The notes: generated by a model not told the origin, from the sequence alone. Numbered from the stretch's first letter, positions 11,864 to 24,020 are shown. The stretch: 64,000 bases of DNA from Cheiracanthium punctorium (GCA_038373885.1 JAWZYV010012385.1:186001-250000); one strand, 5' to 3'. A program made the numbers and translations.

Positions 11864-13781
11864 AGATATGCACAGTGCTCAGCGGTATACGGGACTTCAT
11901 TGACTCTCTACCTGGGTTTGTTGCCATAAAAAATGCATTTAGCAAAATGACTTTTTCTTTTACGTCTGGTTCTCACATTCTAGAACATCAAATGTCTCTC
12001 TATTAAATTGATGCTGAATTCTAAATTCTGATAATAAAATTATGCTAAAATTAACTTTTTTTTTTTCTCATAATAGCATTTTCATCTATTGAACTACTGA
12101 GTATGTTCGCATGTTAATTAGAAAGCATCTTAAATTTTACTGAAATAGAGAAATACTCCACACATACATGAAATTATTTATTGCATACTTATAAAATATC
12201 ATCCCCATCTTTATTGATTTATTAATATTATACTGTTCTTAAAAGTTATAACAAATTCCAGCTTATCTTCATACTTTATTGTCTTGCCATATCTTGTTGA
12301 AAATGCTAAATATTTCTGTATATTGTACAACGAGATTATTGAACTTTTCATTTGGTTAGGTATTACAATTTGTAAAATATAAACTTAATGAAACTAGACT
12401 CATAAATTTTAGAATGCATTTGAATTAGATTTTGCATTCCAGAACCATTTTCATTCAAAATATAACACTCCTTAAATTGAAATCGGCTGATTCATTAGAA
12501 AATTCATTCATATTTCTTATTTTAAATTTCTCACAAATAAAGGTTTCATTGAAATACTGAACGATATATGCAAAGGTAATTTTAGGGAAAAAAATTATTT
12601 TACTGCTTTGTCGGCGAATATAAATAACAAAATTGAATAAAGATTATCCATTTACGAAAATTCTTTCATATTCTAGTTTCATTAGGCAAGTTTTCAACAA
12701 ACATTACTCTCGCAAGTCAAAATATGCAATTGAATCTCTGACTAATGAAATGTATACGGATATTTTGAAAAGATTTTATAAAAATTGTATATTTTTTCAT
12801 TTTTCTTCACACTTTTTGTCATGCTTACAGATACTTTTACACGAATAAAACCGAGTGTATTAGCACTTTAATACATCATCAACATTTACTTTATATGGAA
12901 TTTTAGTTTTTAGGCTCTATGTTTTTACCTTTTTTTTAGGATCGGGAGTCCGGGGAATCTATGGCCACATAACTTGCAAGTCAAAATCCATTATATGAAT
13001 GTAAGAAAACTTACAAATATTCGTCTTATTTTAAAAATTCTACTAGTTGTCAGTTTTTTAAAAAGAAATCTCAGTTTAATCACTTGATAAAGTTTTATGG
13101 AGATGCTGATGCATATTTTAGTTTTTTGAGAAGTTTATATTAAAAAATCACTGCAGCTTTAACATTTTTCTAGATTTCAGCAATTTTCAAGTGAGGGTTT
13201 TTCGGAATTCAAATTTCATGAACCGAAATAGAATTTTTTACATCAAAATTTTATAGTTGCGCATACACAATAGAACTTATTTATTTTTTTTTTTTAAAAA
13301 TAAATGTGCAAAATCTTGACATGATTCATTATCATGTCTATGTACAAAATATGTTTCGTTTAATTATTTTCATCCAAACATTTCCGTAGTTTTTTGAAAT
13401 TTAGTTTAAAAGTCAAAAACTAAAAATGGATTAAATGTAAACATTCAAAATTGTTATATTTTTCATATATTAACCAATATTATGTGTTCTGGAAAGTCAC
13501 GTCGATTTTTTCAACATTAAATTCAAGAAAACACAGGATTAAGAAATTCATATTTGTTATGTTTTAAAGCCAGAATTTTATAATTCTTTTAGGAAATATG
13601 TATAAAAAGGGATTGTGGTCATCTACCCTTCTTGTAGGACGAATTTCAATGTGTCTTGAAATTCATTTTTATATATTCGTGAGGGTGGTATTTTACAGAA
13701 AGAAATATGTGAGATTTTTTTCTAGATAGAGAGAAATATGTGAAAAAGAACATTTTGACACGTGTTCCTCTTATAGATTAT
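11864..13781. other. AT-rich stretch, nothing recognised
   Basis: No gene, RNA gene or paired repeat identified. Confidence 0.45.
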
Positions 13782-14005
13782 GAGGCCCCACCTTGGACGA
13801 GTGGATAAGGCACTCAATATGGTATATGTCTGAAGTGCGAAAGTCCGGTGTTCGGACCCATCGCGCGGCTGTGGATTTAACGATCTTGAGTTTTGGTCGG
13901 TTTTCTCTAGAACTAACGTGAATACCGTCAGAACCACTTAAAAAGTCTTCCGACCAAAGCACCCGCAATCTTTGGCTGATAGCCCTTGCGTAACACTGAG
14001 GTAAC
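13782..14005 (+). mobile_element. tRNA-derived SINE, copy 1
   Basis: The head carries a tRNA-type A box (GACGAGTGGATAAGGCAC) and B box (GGTGTTCGGACCC) about 45 bp apart, as in an internal RNA polymerase III promoter. The body (GGTCGGTTTTCTCTAG ... GAAACCACTT-like ... CCGACCAA ... GGCTGATAGCCC) is shared with copies at 19276, 61318 and 61683. It is non-coding; reverse frames that appear open here are incidental. Clearly diverged from the other copies, so old. Confidence 0.8.
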
Positions 14006-14236
14006 TCAACACTACACAATAATAGGGTTCTATTCTGCCACGTTTGTTTAAGTTAACGTTCGGATATGTGACATCAAATTGGCGTTATTCGCAACCTGCT
14101 GATGTATGTTAGAATTCTGTAACTGTTCTGTAACTTCAGTAAAGCTTAAGAGCATGCACTCCCTACCGAATGTTCACATTCTAAAATACGTTTTGAATTA
14201 GGTCACGGCGAAACATTGACATAAAGAAAACGACAT

Positions 14237-14281
14237 TGCATTATGGAGACTGGAAGTAGCACTTCCAGTCTCCATAATGCA
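14237..14281. repeat. Perfect palindrome, 21-bp arms, 3-nt loop
   Basis: Arms 14237-14257 (TGCATTATGGAGACTGGAAG plus T) and 14261-14281 are exact reverse complements around AGC. GC content of the arms is above the local background. Confidence 0.9.
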
Positions 14282-15493
14282 TCTGTGCACAAGGTCAGTA
14301 TTGCTAATTTTATGTAGAGCATTTAAAGCTACAGAGTATTCTGGCCCTGTATGTACAGGATGATACAATTATGTTCCATTTAGTTTTTTTTTATTTTGTC
14401 CTCACAATGTAAATGCCTTTGTACGGACTTCCATTCAAAAGTTTCTCATCCATATTCATGCATGGTACAGAACAGATTTCATCATTTTACAAGAATTTAT
14501 TCAAGAGATATCTAACAAACGTTTAAAATCACTGTTTTTTTACATTTGGATAAATTGTATATTCCAGGACATCATTAATTTAAATGACTTGCTTTTTCTA
14601 AGATTTAACCACAATAAGTAGAGTTGTAAATAAAGAGTTGCATTAATTGTCCACAGTTTAGTCTTGCCGAGAACCTTAAAAAAAGAAACATTACTTTCAA
14701 ATAATGCACATAAGTATTAAATGTTAGTCAAGTATTACCTTAATTATGTTGGTAAAAACGTGAATTTCATTACTTGATTTTCAGCAATAATTGTTTCTTT
14801 AATAAAACTATGAATTAAGTATTTTTCATCCTAAAATGCACCTGGCTGTATACTTCTCCCGTCTTTAGAATTTTAAATTGAAACCTTCGTATCTTTTAAT
14901 ACAAAAGAGTTTATTCATTTACAGATTTAATTGCTAATGCTCTAGAAACTAAATTAAAATGTAATTAACTCATAATCTCCCATCCAAGCAGAATTTTATT
15001 CGTTCTGGTACTTTCTTTCGTTACTAAGAGATGGATAATTAAAATTTACCGATACTCGTACATTTGTTGTAAATGCGAAACTAGTTCGGGTTGTAAAAAT
15101 TGAAGCATTTTAATTAGATTATTGCAACAGTATTAAATTAGATAATAATCTAAATGTTGCGAGATTTCCAAAAATAATTAACGTTTCTATGAATGATTTT
15201 GATTTTTTTTCTCTTTTTGTGAATGGCGCATTAATATTGGCGACGAACTGAGAGTTTAAGAGGTTTTAAAGACAAAAATAAGACAGAAATGATAATTGAA
15301 ATTTTTCTTTTTAATAAGTGAGACAAAATCTTTTGTGTCTTTTTGAAAGGATGTTGGAAATACAATAGAGTTCAAAGCACATATAACTGAATAGCTAATA
15401 AAAAAGATGGTAATATTTAAACGTATAAAATAAATTAATGTAAAATAAACGAATACACATACGACAAAATAAAATATTTTAGGAAACATAATA
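14282..15493. other. AT-rich stretch, nothing recognised
   Basis: No supported gene or element. Confidence 0.45.
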
Positions 15494-15999
15494 CAGGGTT
15501 ATTCAGAATTCACTCCCGGGTTTAGAGGGCTTATAAAAAATAATATATTAAATACAGCAACAAAACTGACTTTACTGGAGAAAGAAACATTACAAATTTT
15601 ATTTCACAAATTATAAGTCTCCTCGTCGTTGGATTGGCCAAGGTTCTGACGACGAGAATCGCCTTCTCCTATGGCCACCTCGCTCTCCGGACTTAAATCC
15701 GTTCGATTTTATATGGTGTTATATAAAAGATCTTGCCTTCTATGCCTGATGATTTAAAATATTTATGTCAAAACCATCATCATTTCCTACCATTCATTGC
15801 GACATCTCAAAGCAAGAGTGGGGAAGGAAGAATTTGATTTTAGACTTGATATATGCCGAAACTCGAAAGGTTCACACATTGAACATTTATGAAACAAAGC
15901 TTGTAACATTTCTTTATCCAATGAAGTCAATTTTTTTCCTGTATTGGTAATATATTTATTTATAAGCCTACCAAACGTAAAGAATTCCGAATAACCCTG
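15494..15999. mobile_element. Decayed mariner element
   Basis: The left end CAGGGTTATTCAGAATTCAC is mirrored by the right end (reverse complement CAGGGTTATTCGGAATTCTT), with similarity over about 48 bp including a GGCTTATAAA block. TA flanks both sides. At 506 bp most of the transposase is deleted; the piece that remains is at 15621-15749. Confidence 0.85.
15621..15749 (+). pseudogene. Mariner-family transposase fragment around the third catalytic position
   Basis: The 42-codon frame contains RWIGQGSDDEN, then LLWPPRSPDLNPFDFIW, then YIKDLAF before a stop. WPPRSPDL-P-DFF-W is the hallmark of mariner transposases around the last catalytic acidic residue (D in the -DF- position, the third D of DD34D-type enzymes). 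N-terminal DNA-binding domains and the first two aspartates are absent. It is a relic within a 506-bp internally deleted element and cannot be active. Confidence 0.8.
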
Positions 16000-16194
16000 T
16001 ATTACATTATCTAAAGCACAAAAGCGAATAAGTACAATTTATTATACCAAAAATGTATTTGTACCAAACTTCATCTTTTTTCATCCATTTTTTTTTGTTT
16101 TTGTTTTTATAAATTTAGTAAGATTCGACGTTAGCTGAACTGCATTTTCACTGATTTCGAGTAAACATTTTGTGCATCGAGTAAAGATTGATTA

Positions 16195-16440
16195 GCGAAC
16201 AGCTAACCTTGGTCTGCTAGTTCGCCGGACCCCTTCCCCAATGAGAACGTTTGCAGCTTTATGGGCAGGGCACTCCACCAACCAGCTGTGGATTTTGCCA
16301 ATCTAAAGAGCCAGTTGGACAGAATTTAGCACGATATCACGAGATAGGATCAATGCCAAGCCGAATAGCTGTTGGACGAACGCGTTATTGTCTTCCTCAA
16401 CTTGTGAAGCCCTTTCTCTTGAACAAATCTTTAACATTTT
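16195..16440 (+). pseudogene. Possible Tc1-like transposase tail remnant
   Basis: A GC-richer patch immediately before the element at 16478. One frame includes IGSMPSRIAVGRTRY, which resembles the SMP-R-I-A-x-x-x-x-RG end of Tc1-like transposases. The preceding residues do not align convincingly and no terminal repeats bound it. It may instead be an unrelated repeat. Confidence 0.25.
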
Positions 16441-16575
16441 TTAAAAAAATATAATCATTTGTTTTGCTGCACATGTAAAGGGTGTCCGATATTAAATTAC
16501 CCTATTTTTAAGTTGTCTACAGACGAAACCACTGTTGAGAAAGTTGTGAAATTTTGTGTTGGACATTATGAAGGT

Positions 16576-16871
16576 CAGAGCCATTGCTAAGACCTTTTTT
16601 AAAGGGAAGGGTAGATGTCGAAAAAATGCCAAGTCAAATGTCGGTTCTTACCAACTTATTCATTTTTTTTAATCAACTATATTACCAACTTTTAACTTTT
16701 GCCAACTGAGTTTGCATAATTTTCCCAAGTGTACTAGAAACAGAAAGTAAATTTTAGGTTTCATTAAAAATGTTCACCAATTTTGACAACTAATTTTGCC
16801 AAGATTAATAGAATTTTGCGAGTGTGTGTGGGGGAGGGACTGCCCCTACCCCCTCTTTAGCAAGGGCCCTG
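16576..16871. mobile_element. hAT-superfamily MITE nested in a mariner arm
   Basis: The inverted ends are CAGAGCCATTGCTAAGACC and, from the right, CAGGGCCCTTGCTAAAGAGG (CAG-R-GCC start, as in hAT elements). They are bounded by a perfect 8-bp target duplication ATGAAGGT (16568-16575 and 16872-16879). The 8-bp duplication and CAG ends are diagnostic of hAT. The 296-bp interior is non-coding, with a G/C-rich right end. The sister arm of the host element shows the uninterrupted sequence, confirming both boundaries. Confidence 0.9.
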
Positions 16872-17032
16872 ATGAAGGTATGGGAATTTGTATGAGCGAA
16901 CAAAAAACAGTTCAGATATTCGTCACCAGTGGGCGTTTTTTTAAAATGAATTGCGCATTTATCATATAACATTTATGGCAGCTTGCAGCTATTATTACAA
17001 CATAACATGTTCAACATGACGTCAATCATTGT

Positions 17033-17208
17033 CAGAGACCATCTGGAATCGCGAAAGAGCATGCTCCACAGCTGATCGATGTGTTCGGGGAAATGCTATG
17101 AACATTGTGTGAAATGCTTTCTTTAAGATCACGCAATGTTCTTGGGCTACCATGGCTCCTTTAACGCCAAAAGTCGGGTGGATTGAGGTCTGAAAACTGT
17201 GGAGGCCA
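17033..17208 (-). pseudogene. Mariner-family transposase C-terminal fragment, broken
   Basis: On the minus strand the frame from 17208 reads WPPQFSDLNPPDFW, the conserved mariner segment around the last catalytic aspartate. It meets a stop directly after, then continues in the same frame as SPRTLRDLKESISHNV, which fits the P-x-T-L-x-D-L-K-x-x-I helix that follows in intact enzymes. The region between these blocks is shortened and later stops follow. It is non-functional. Confidence 0.7.
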
Positions 17209-17392
17209 TTCAAGTGTGTAATTATATTTTTTTAAACGCCCCTAGTAGTGAACATTTGAACTAATTTTTTATTCCCTCAAACAAATTACCATACCTTCAT
17301 AATGTCTTACACAAAATTTCATAACTTTCTCAACAATAGTTCCGTCTGTAGACAATTTTAAAATACGGTCGTTTAATTTCGGACACCCGGTA

Positions 17393-19275
17393 TATGGCAT
17401 GAGTTGAATTTCGACAAAGCAAAAACATGAATGTAAATTAAAATATTACATGCATTTTATTATGTATAGTTAAAGTACTATTTGGCAGTAAGTATTTATT
17501 GCATGTTTCATCAATGGTTGTCTCACCCTCTGGACGTCATTTCCAAAACAATGTTGAAGCGGAGTAGGTAGAGGGACAACTCATTGTATCACCGCACGCC
17601 GAATTTCACAAGAGTGGCTTCCAACTATTTATTCACGATGACATGATGTATTCATTTTCCAGTAATAAAGTTTCCGAGATTAAAAAAATCACGAAAGCTA
17701 CCTTAGAAATGACTATCGTAATTTTAAACTACATTTTTTTTCATATATTAAAACATAACGGTCAATAAACTCCGATTCTTTTTTTAAAAAGAGATTTTAC
17801 ACGTTAAACATCATTATACAGTTTTTAAAGTGAAAGGGTTTTTTATTTTTATTTTAAGCTGTAAAATATTATGAGCTTCAAAAGTTTTTAAAGTATCATT
17901 TGCACAATCCAGGTATGATGTGATATGTTTGTCAATTGTTATACAAACCTCGGGTAATGTAACTAACTTTTACCAGTTGGTGTATTACTTTATGGTGGAT
18001 TTTTATAAGAAACACAAATTTCGTGGGTTAAAGCATTTAAAAAAAATATTTTTGGATAAATTATTTTTGAAAATTGTCCGTATTCTTATTTACAATTACA
18101 ATTTTTTTTAATCATCTTCAGCATAAAGTTTGCTGGTTGTTAACATTCATAATTTGTTTTTACACTTACTATCATTAAAAAAAGTTTAGATCCAGCACAT
18201 TAATTAAAATACTTCGTGTAAAATATTCTTCAATATTTCAATTTTCAAAGTAATTATTATAAAACTATGAAAATTTTGCTAGGATGTAAGGAGTATCACA
18301 GCGTACTGCTGAATACAAAAATAAAATTAATTTAATTAGAAAAGGGAAACAAAGTAATTTAATTTAATATTATTAATAACAATTTTCTCTGCAAGGGATC
18401 GTTATACTCTAATTCTCCTTTGTACTTCCTTTTATAATTATAATAAAAATGACCAGAGTAAAAGGATTACTTATTCAATTATCTCTACAGCAGTAATTAA
18501 CGAAAAGAAGATTTCCTTCCTTTTATGTCCGAATACAAGAAGGATTACAAGATTTAAGAAGCAGTTGGACAAATCCCATATTGCCGTTTAATAAAGACGT
18601 TACTCCCATTGATCGGATATAAAACCATGGAAAGAAAACTACACATATCTACTTTTGTAAAATAAAGCTTCTTTTAATGGTGTATCAATTTCAAAGCTAC
18701 AGTAATGCTTTTAGGTTTAAAATGTTCATTGTTACTTTTTGAAGGCAGTTACTTTCGAATTCTTCCAAATATTGTTGAATATTAACTACTGTGTGATTTA
18801 TTAACAAAGAACTTCATTTAGCTAGACAAGATATTCTTTTTTAGCAAGAAGTATAAAAATGAACACAGTTCAAACAATTATTATTAAACAATCATTATCA
18901 TTTTCAATATGCGTCTTTTCGTTAAAGTAGGAATAATATAGACCTTTAAAGCATTACCATAATGTAGTAGTGTAATAATGGAGTTGTTTAAAAACTGAAG
19001 TCCGCTGAATCCTTTCTAAATCTTATGAAGATCACGTCACTAATGAAAATACTTGTGATAAATTATGCTTTGAAAGATTTAAGCACGGAGATAATGCGTG
19101 AAGTGCCCTTATAATATCGCAGTACTGAAAGAATTACACTTAAGATCAATGGTGTTGACATGCGACTGTGTGTAAGCTTACCCAAAATACTTCATAATAA
19201 TAATTATTATTAAAAAAAATTAGAGTTCCCATAAAACTTTCGAAGAGCTTTAAAAACATAGACATTAAATTAGAA
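17393..19275. other. AT-rich stretch, nothing recognised
   Basis: No gene or bounded element found. A small GC-richer patch at about 17520-17620 has no recognisable product. Confidence 0.45.
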
Positions 19276-19515
19276 TGAGGCCTCACCATGGCGCAGTGGT
19301 TATGTCACTGAAAATGGTAGACGGCGGAAATGTGAAGGTCCTGGATTTGCGTCCCATAGCGCGGGTGTCGATCTAACGGAGTTTTGGTCGGTTTTCTCCA
19401 GATGTAACGTGGATGCGCGTTAGAACCCCTTTGAAAGTCCGTCTATCAAGGCTTCCCGTCCATCCTTAGCCGATCGCTCTAGCGTAGCGTTGCCATATTC
19501 AGACTAACAACAAAA
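19276..19515 (+). mobile_element. tRNA-derived SINE, copy 2
   Basis: The A box region ATGGCGCAGTGGTTATGTCA is followed by a body shared with the other copies: GTCGATCTAACGGAG, TTTTGGTCGGTTTTCTCCAG, GCGTTAGAACCCC, AGCCGATCGCTC. It ends in an A-rich tail with AACAACAAAAA. The B-box region (GATTTGCGTCCC) is mutated, so internal promoter function is doubtful. Confidence 0.75.
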
Positions 19516-19855
19516 AATCAGAATAATAAAAAAGAAAAAGAAAATTATTTATGATGTTTGTTTGCAGACCGCATTTTATTTATGAAAAGTAAAAAAAAAT
19601 GATTTATGAATAAACTGAAGCCGTTCTTAAAACTCAGAAATAAGCATCACCTATAACACCTGTTCCAGTATTACGAACACAGTAATAGTAATAAACGCGT
19701 GTTCATTGTTTTTGTTGTTGTCGTATTTGGAACATTTATTTTTGGACATCTGTGCTTGGTTTAAAAAAAACCCGCTTATAAATTCTCGTCAAGTAAATTG
19801 GACGGTGAATTTTTTTATTAGCACAGAGAAAGAGAAATAAGCAAACAATGTATGA

Positions 19856-19952
19856 ATAGGGATCGGACCCACGACTGTAGGCTTAAGCAACTTGCGGCGA
19901 GATGGATAGGCCCGTAACCTATCTAACCCACTCTAAGCCATCGGCTCCGAAG
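19856..19952 (-). mobile_element. tRNA-like SINE head or tRNA-derived fragment
   Basis: Read on the minus strand, GATGGCTTAGAGTGGGTTAG resembles an A box and GTGGGTCCGATCCC a B box, spaced about 55 bp apart. The intervening sequence does not fold as a clean tRNA cloverleaf by eye, so a SINE head is more likely than a working tRNA gene. Sequence differs from the SINE family at 13782 and 61683. Confidence 0.5.
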
Positions 19953-21116
19953 TGTTAATTGTGAACAAAACCTTGCTGACGTTCTTACTAAGCCACAAAC
20001 ATGTGAAAGACAATATTATCTTAATTAAAATTGTACATTGTATTGGAATCATAGAATTTCGAAATCATGAAATAACCCAAAAATAATAAAACAATAGTAC
20101 AGAAATTAGACTGACTCGTCAAGGTAGCAGCCGAAAAAGTAGACTTAACCTAACTATGCTTCCCATCCTTTTACGTCCACGAGTAGCCCTTAGATTTTTT
20201 TTTTTTTAACCAAACCACAATTTTCACGTGTAGTGTAATAGCCAAGCACCCATTACAGTGAATGTACTGTAGACTTCCCTATAACACGGATTCACGGAAG
20301 ACGGATTTCCATAACACGGAGGAAAATTTGCGATTTTTTCCTATAAAACGTTAAAAAACTCTTGTACATTACGGCAACAGAATGAGAATGTTTCTGTATT
20401 ACTTGTTAACACTGCTGATGTTGTGCATGTATTTGTGACTTGTACAGTACAGCACGGATTCATTTAACAAGGAAAGTATCTGTCGGGCCATAGGGTGGGG
20501 TGGGGTCAGGCTGCTGTACTTAAATAAACTAATGAGGACGCATGCACGTACTGGTTTTGGGTATGATATGATGGCGCGATAATAGTTAAAAAAATTAAAT
20601 CCGTTGTACACAAAAATGTGACATCAATAATTCACTGCTAGAAATTGATTTTGATAAAGGAAGCAGATAAAATGCAGACATCATTTTCATTTTTTTCTAG
20701 AAGATACTTAAACTTAAAATGGAACTATTTTATTTCAAAATAAATATAAGTATCACGCTTTGAAAAGTGATATTTCTGAAAAAAAAACTATAGGGATTTT
20801 ATTTATAAAATTTAATAATTGAATAATCTGAACTTACCGAGCTGACACTTTAAAATTAAGCTTAATTTTCGAGTTTTATTGAAGATAGAGCAACAATTGA
20901 AGATACTAATAAAAAATGGGATAGGAATGCACACAATTTAAACAAGTACAAAAGTCGATAAACCGATGCTAGTTAGCATTGTTAATGTAATAAGCTAAAG
21001 CAATATCATAATTTAATGCTGAACAAAACAAATTAGCTAAAATATTTCCCCCAACATATGTTTTTGATATAAATAAAATTCAAATAGATGTTGAATAATA
21101 ATTCTAAAGATGTCCT
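19953..21116. other. AT-rich stretch with one pogo/Tigger-like end
   Basis: Mostly unrecognised. At about 20268-20330, CTGTAGACTTCCCTATAACA and nearby repeats of ACACGGA resemble the ends of pogo/Tigger-type elements; no partner end was located. Confidence 0.3.
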
Positions 21117-21137
21117 TATATATATATATATATATAT
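21117..21137. repeat. (TA)n microsatellite
   Basis: About ten uninterrupted TA dinucleotides. Confidence 0.9.
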
Positions 21138-21142
21138 CTTTT

Positions 21143-21226
21143 TGACAAACTTATTATGCAGAGTATTCAGTTTCAAACTTATTATGCAGAGTATTATGCA
21201 GAGTTGAAACTTATTATGCAGAGTAC
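21143..21226 (+). repeat. Short tandem repeat of AAACTTATTATGCAGAGTA
   Basis: Three copies of a 19-bp unit, at about 21147, 21175 and 21207, with a partial TTATGCAGAG in between. Non-coding. Confidence 0.85.
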
Positions 21227-21921
21227 TATAATAATTTGATTACTTATTTTTTGTTGCTGTTTTCTCCAAATGTTTTAAATTTGAATTCCAATAAGTTATA
21301 TTTTACAAAATAATATCTCTTTTGTGATCCATGCAAAATGAAAATTTACATTTTTTTTTTTACTAGAAGTTGGGAAAAAATGTTCTTTCCCTTCATCCAA
21401 TAAAAAATTTCTCAAAATATGTACACTCCCATTTACACATATAACTTTATGTATTACTATTACAGAAGTATTATATACATTCTTGTTAGTTTATATATCA
21501 ATGTATAAAAAGGAAATATATTCGTTACAGAAATTTATACAGAAAATACTCGCTACGAAACATTAAAAAAATAAAAATAAATAAAGAATGAAAACTTTCT
21601 GGATTTGTGAAATCACTTACTGCTGCTTGACGGGGAAAGACATTCGAAATGACGACTTATATTTCAGCATTACGTTTCAATCGTTGAGATTACAATCGAT
21701 GGCTTAACGCCGGGTATCTTATTACATAAGTGTTTTCGCAAAAGTTCTGGATTTCCTCTTGCATGAAATGCGATTACGTAAGTTAGGCAATTTATTTCAA
21801 ATCTAAAAGTAATATGCTCTTAATTCCATTCGAGATTTAGGTTTGGTAACTATTTTTCATTGTAACTGTCCACTGTGGTTGTTAGAATTTTCGATGCTAA
21901 TGTAAATGGATTATATATATA

Positions 21922-22260
21922 CTAGCCGCCAAAGAGGCCAGCTTCGCCGCCACATACCTTACTGTTCTTCCTATTCATTTCAGTGTTGGCCAAATGATTG
22001 GATTCATTTCAATGAAAATCGTGTTTCTTTGTTTTAACAGTATTTGTCATTGAAATTATTTCGGTTAGGGTTGTTACAAATTTTTAATGTCATCATTAAA
22101 CCGATGTTAGCCCTGGTAGCGATGCCAAGTTCTAACATTGCAAAATGTGTGAAAAGGCATAAATATTTATATAGTGACATTTCTATTCATAAAATGATTA
22201 TAAAAATACTGCATTGGATGATAAAGTTTTGTACACATTCTTACAGAAACACTTCTTAAT
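21922..22260 (-). mobile_element. Probable Helitron 3' end
   Basis: On the minus strand the sequence ends GGCGGCGAAGCTGG ... TTTGGCGGCTAG followed by T. It has a GC-rich hairpin-forming stretch just before CTAG, the arrangement at Helitron 3' termini. The body extends to the right, with a GC-richer segment at about 22075-22150. No 5' TC end could be fixed, so the extent is a guess. Confidence 0.4.
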
Positions 22261-22415
22261 TGCATAAGTTGAGGGGTTTCTGGTACGTATGATCACGACA
22301 ATCATTCCCAAGCACAAAGCAGAAACAGCATTAAAAGAGTTCCCGGAACCAAGAATAATAAAGGAGACATAGGCCTTGAGTGTTGCACACAAACCTACCT
22401 ACACTGTTATAAAAA

Positions 22416-22482
22416 GTTCCTGAAATAAACGGTCATTGTCTAGCAGCAATGCTTCCGGAAAATAACCGCTTATTTCAGGAAC
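22416..22482. repeat. Inverted repeat, 18-bp arms
   Basis: GTTCCTGAAATAAACGGT (22416-22433) pairs with 22465-22482 with one mismatch across a 31-nt loop. Confidence 0.75.
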
Positions 22483-22640
22483 TTGTCGGAGAAAACGATT
22501 AATTTCCGTTCATGTTTTATCTTAAGAAACGGTTTCTCTCCGTTATTTTCAGTCACAGAATCAGGTTTTTTTTTCGTTATTTTCGGTCACAAAATTGGGG
22601 TTTTTCCGTTAATTTCAGGCAGGAAATTCTTTTTTTTTTT
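22483..22640 (+). repeat. Degenerate tandem array of CCGTTATTTTC-type units
   Basis: Three or four diverged units with the pattern CGTTATTTTC(A/G)GTCACA-AAT followed by G/T runs. It follows the inverted repeat directly and shares its AATTTC/TATTTC words, suggesting local slippage expansion. Confidence 0.4.
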
Positions 22641-23147
22641 CCTATTCGAGAAGGCATTTTTATTTTTTCCCTATATCAAAAAGAATGATTTTAAGCATTC
22701 TTTAAAATTATGGAATCAGTTTTTTTATCACAGTTGAAAGATATTATGTCTTATTTTCTAATAGCGACATTATTGGATAAAACCGGGTACCTACTTACTT
22801 ACAAAAATTTATTAATTTATTTGCCCTATTTTTCTTTTACTAATTTATTTACCCTAGAGCCTAGAATATAGTTTTTATACATTAAAAAAATAGTCATTTT
22901 TGAAGACAACGTGCTAATTCATTCAAATAGTACATTGTAATACATTCAAATAAAAATTGACACACTTTATTCATGTAGTTATTTTACACGTGAGGAAAAG
23001 CTGTCGTAGTCCAACTTTCCCATATGTCTATGTGTGTAGGTAAATGGATAAATAACGTTAGCAAAGTTTTTACACATTCTTAGTTACTAAAATATAGAAT
23101 TAGTTGTTTGTAACTGCACCACCAGCTTCAATAATAAGATATGTATA

Positions 23148-23174
23148 TTTTTTTTTTGGGGGGGGGGGGGGGGG
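23148..23174. repeat. Homopolymer block T10 G17
   Basis: Ten T directly followed by seventeen G, 63 bp before the left end of the element at 23238. Such a run is prone to slippage and sequencing error and could form a G-quadruplex. Confidence 0.9.
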
Positions 23175-24020
23175 CTGGATGGAGTTGGTCTGGTGGTAAC
23201 ACACCAGAGTTGTTTTGAAAAATTGTTCATGCATGTACAGCTGCGGAAAAAAAAAGACCCACTTGCTCTTTATTTCGCCATCGTTCGTCGTATAGCAAAG
23301 TTATATATACCATTCGTTTGCAAATAACGCGTACTTTAATTTACTATGAATTTAATTTGCATAAGGGGCCGTCTTCATATTTAATTCTGCATCAACTTCG
23401 TTTTTCTCAATGGCAACCCCATATTTTGACTTTATTAAACGAAAGAAAACCTTCAAATTACCCTAAATATACATTTTCACCAATTTTCTAGGATAATTTC
23501 CGGAGATATTGCGAATTCATTTTTGCGCGTTTTTAAGGGACTTTCTGCAAATTGAAAAACGCTATTTGTAGGTTCCGAACTTTTCGCCTTTCATTTATTT
23601 CGCTCGCGAGAATTAAAAGAAATTAATATTATTTTCAAGGAAAATATTGTTCCCATCTCATATTGTTCACATCTCATATTGTTCCCTCAAGTTTTTCGTA
23701 CTGAGAAAATCAAGGGTAGAATAGAATATTTAGTCTGTGGTCCAAATGACCCGTGAATTCATAACTTCCTTGCTTCGTACACATGATTTAAAGGAAAAAT
23801 GCAAAATGACTGCTAAGGATTTTGAAAATCTTTGTAATTTTGAAATTGTTATTCAGTGTTTCCCTTGATGTTTCTCTTAGACAGCTGAAATGTTGGCAGG
23901 AGTTAGAGGCTGCTCCCTGCTCTTCTGACTACAAGCATGAATATTGCTCGACTCAGCTATGGTCGAAGTTAAAGAATGATTTCATGATTGAAAATTTATT
24001 TGTTTGAATTTCATGTAAAA

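Larger units (their letters stand above)
16478..17390. mobile_element. Mariner-type element with long TIRs, interrupted by a hAT MITE
   Basis: The ends are AAGGGTGTCCGATATTAAAT on the left and, reverse-complemented, CCGGGTGTCCGAAATTAAAC on the right, flanked by TA (16476-16477, 17391-17392). Similarity runs inward about 165 bp: shared words include GTCTACAGACG, GTTGAGAAAGTT and ATGAAGGTATGG. In the left arm it is broken by a 296-bp insert plus target duplication (16576-16879) and then resumes. Without the insert the element is about 609 bp. A decayed transposase piece lies on the minus strand near the right end. Confidence 0.85.

Noticed and set aside
13722..14019. Two minus-strand frames of 71 and 82 codons
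   Set aside because: They run antisense through a tRNA-derived SINE and have no protein features.
14237..14281. Hairpin considered as a pre-miRNA
   Set aside because: Only 45 nt with a 3-nt loop and perfect pairing; animal pre-miRNAs are longer with larger loops.
19856..19952. Considered as a functional tRNA gene on the minus strand
   Set aside because: A and B box words are present, but I could not fold acceptor, D, anticodon and T stems together, so a SINE head is preferred.
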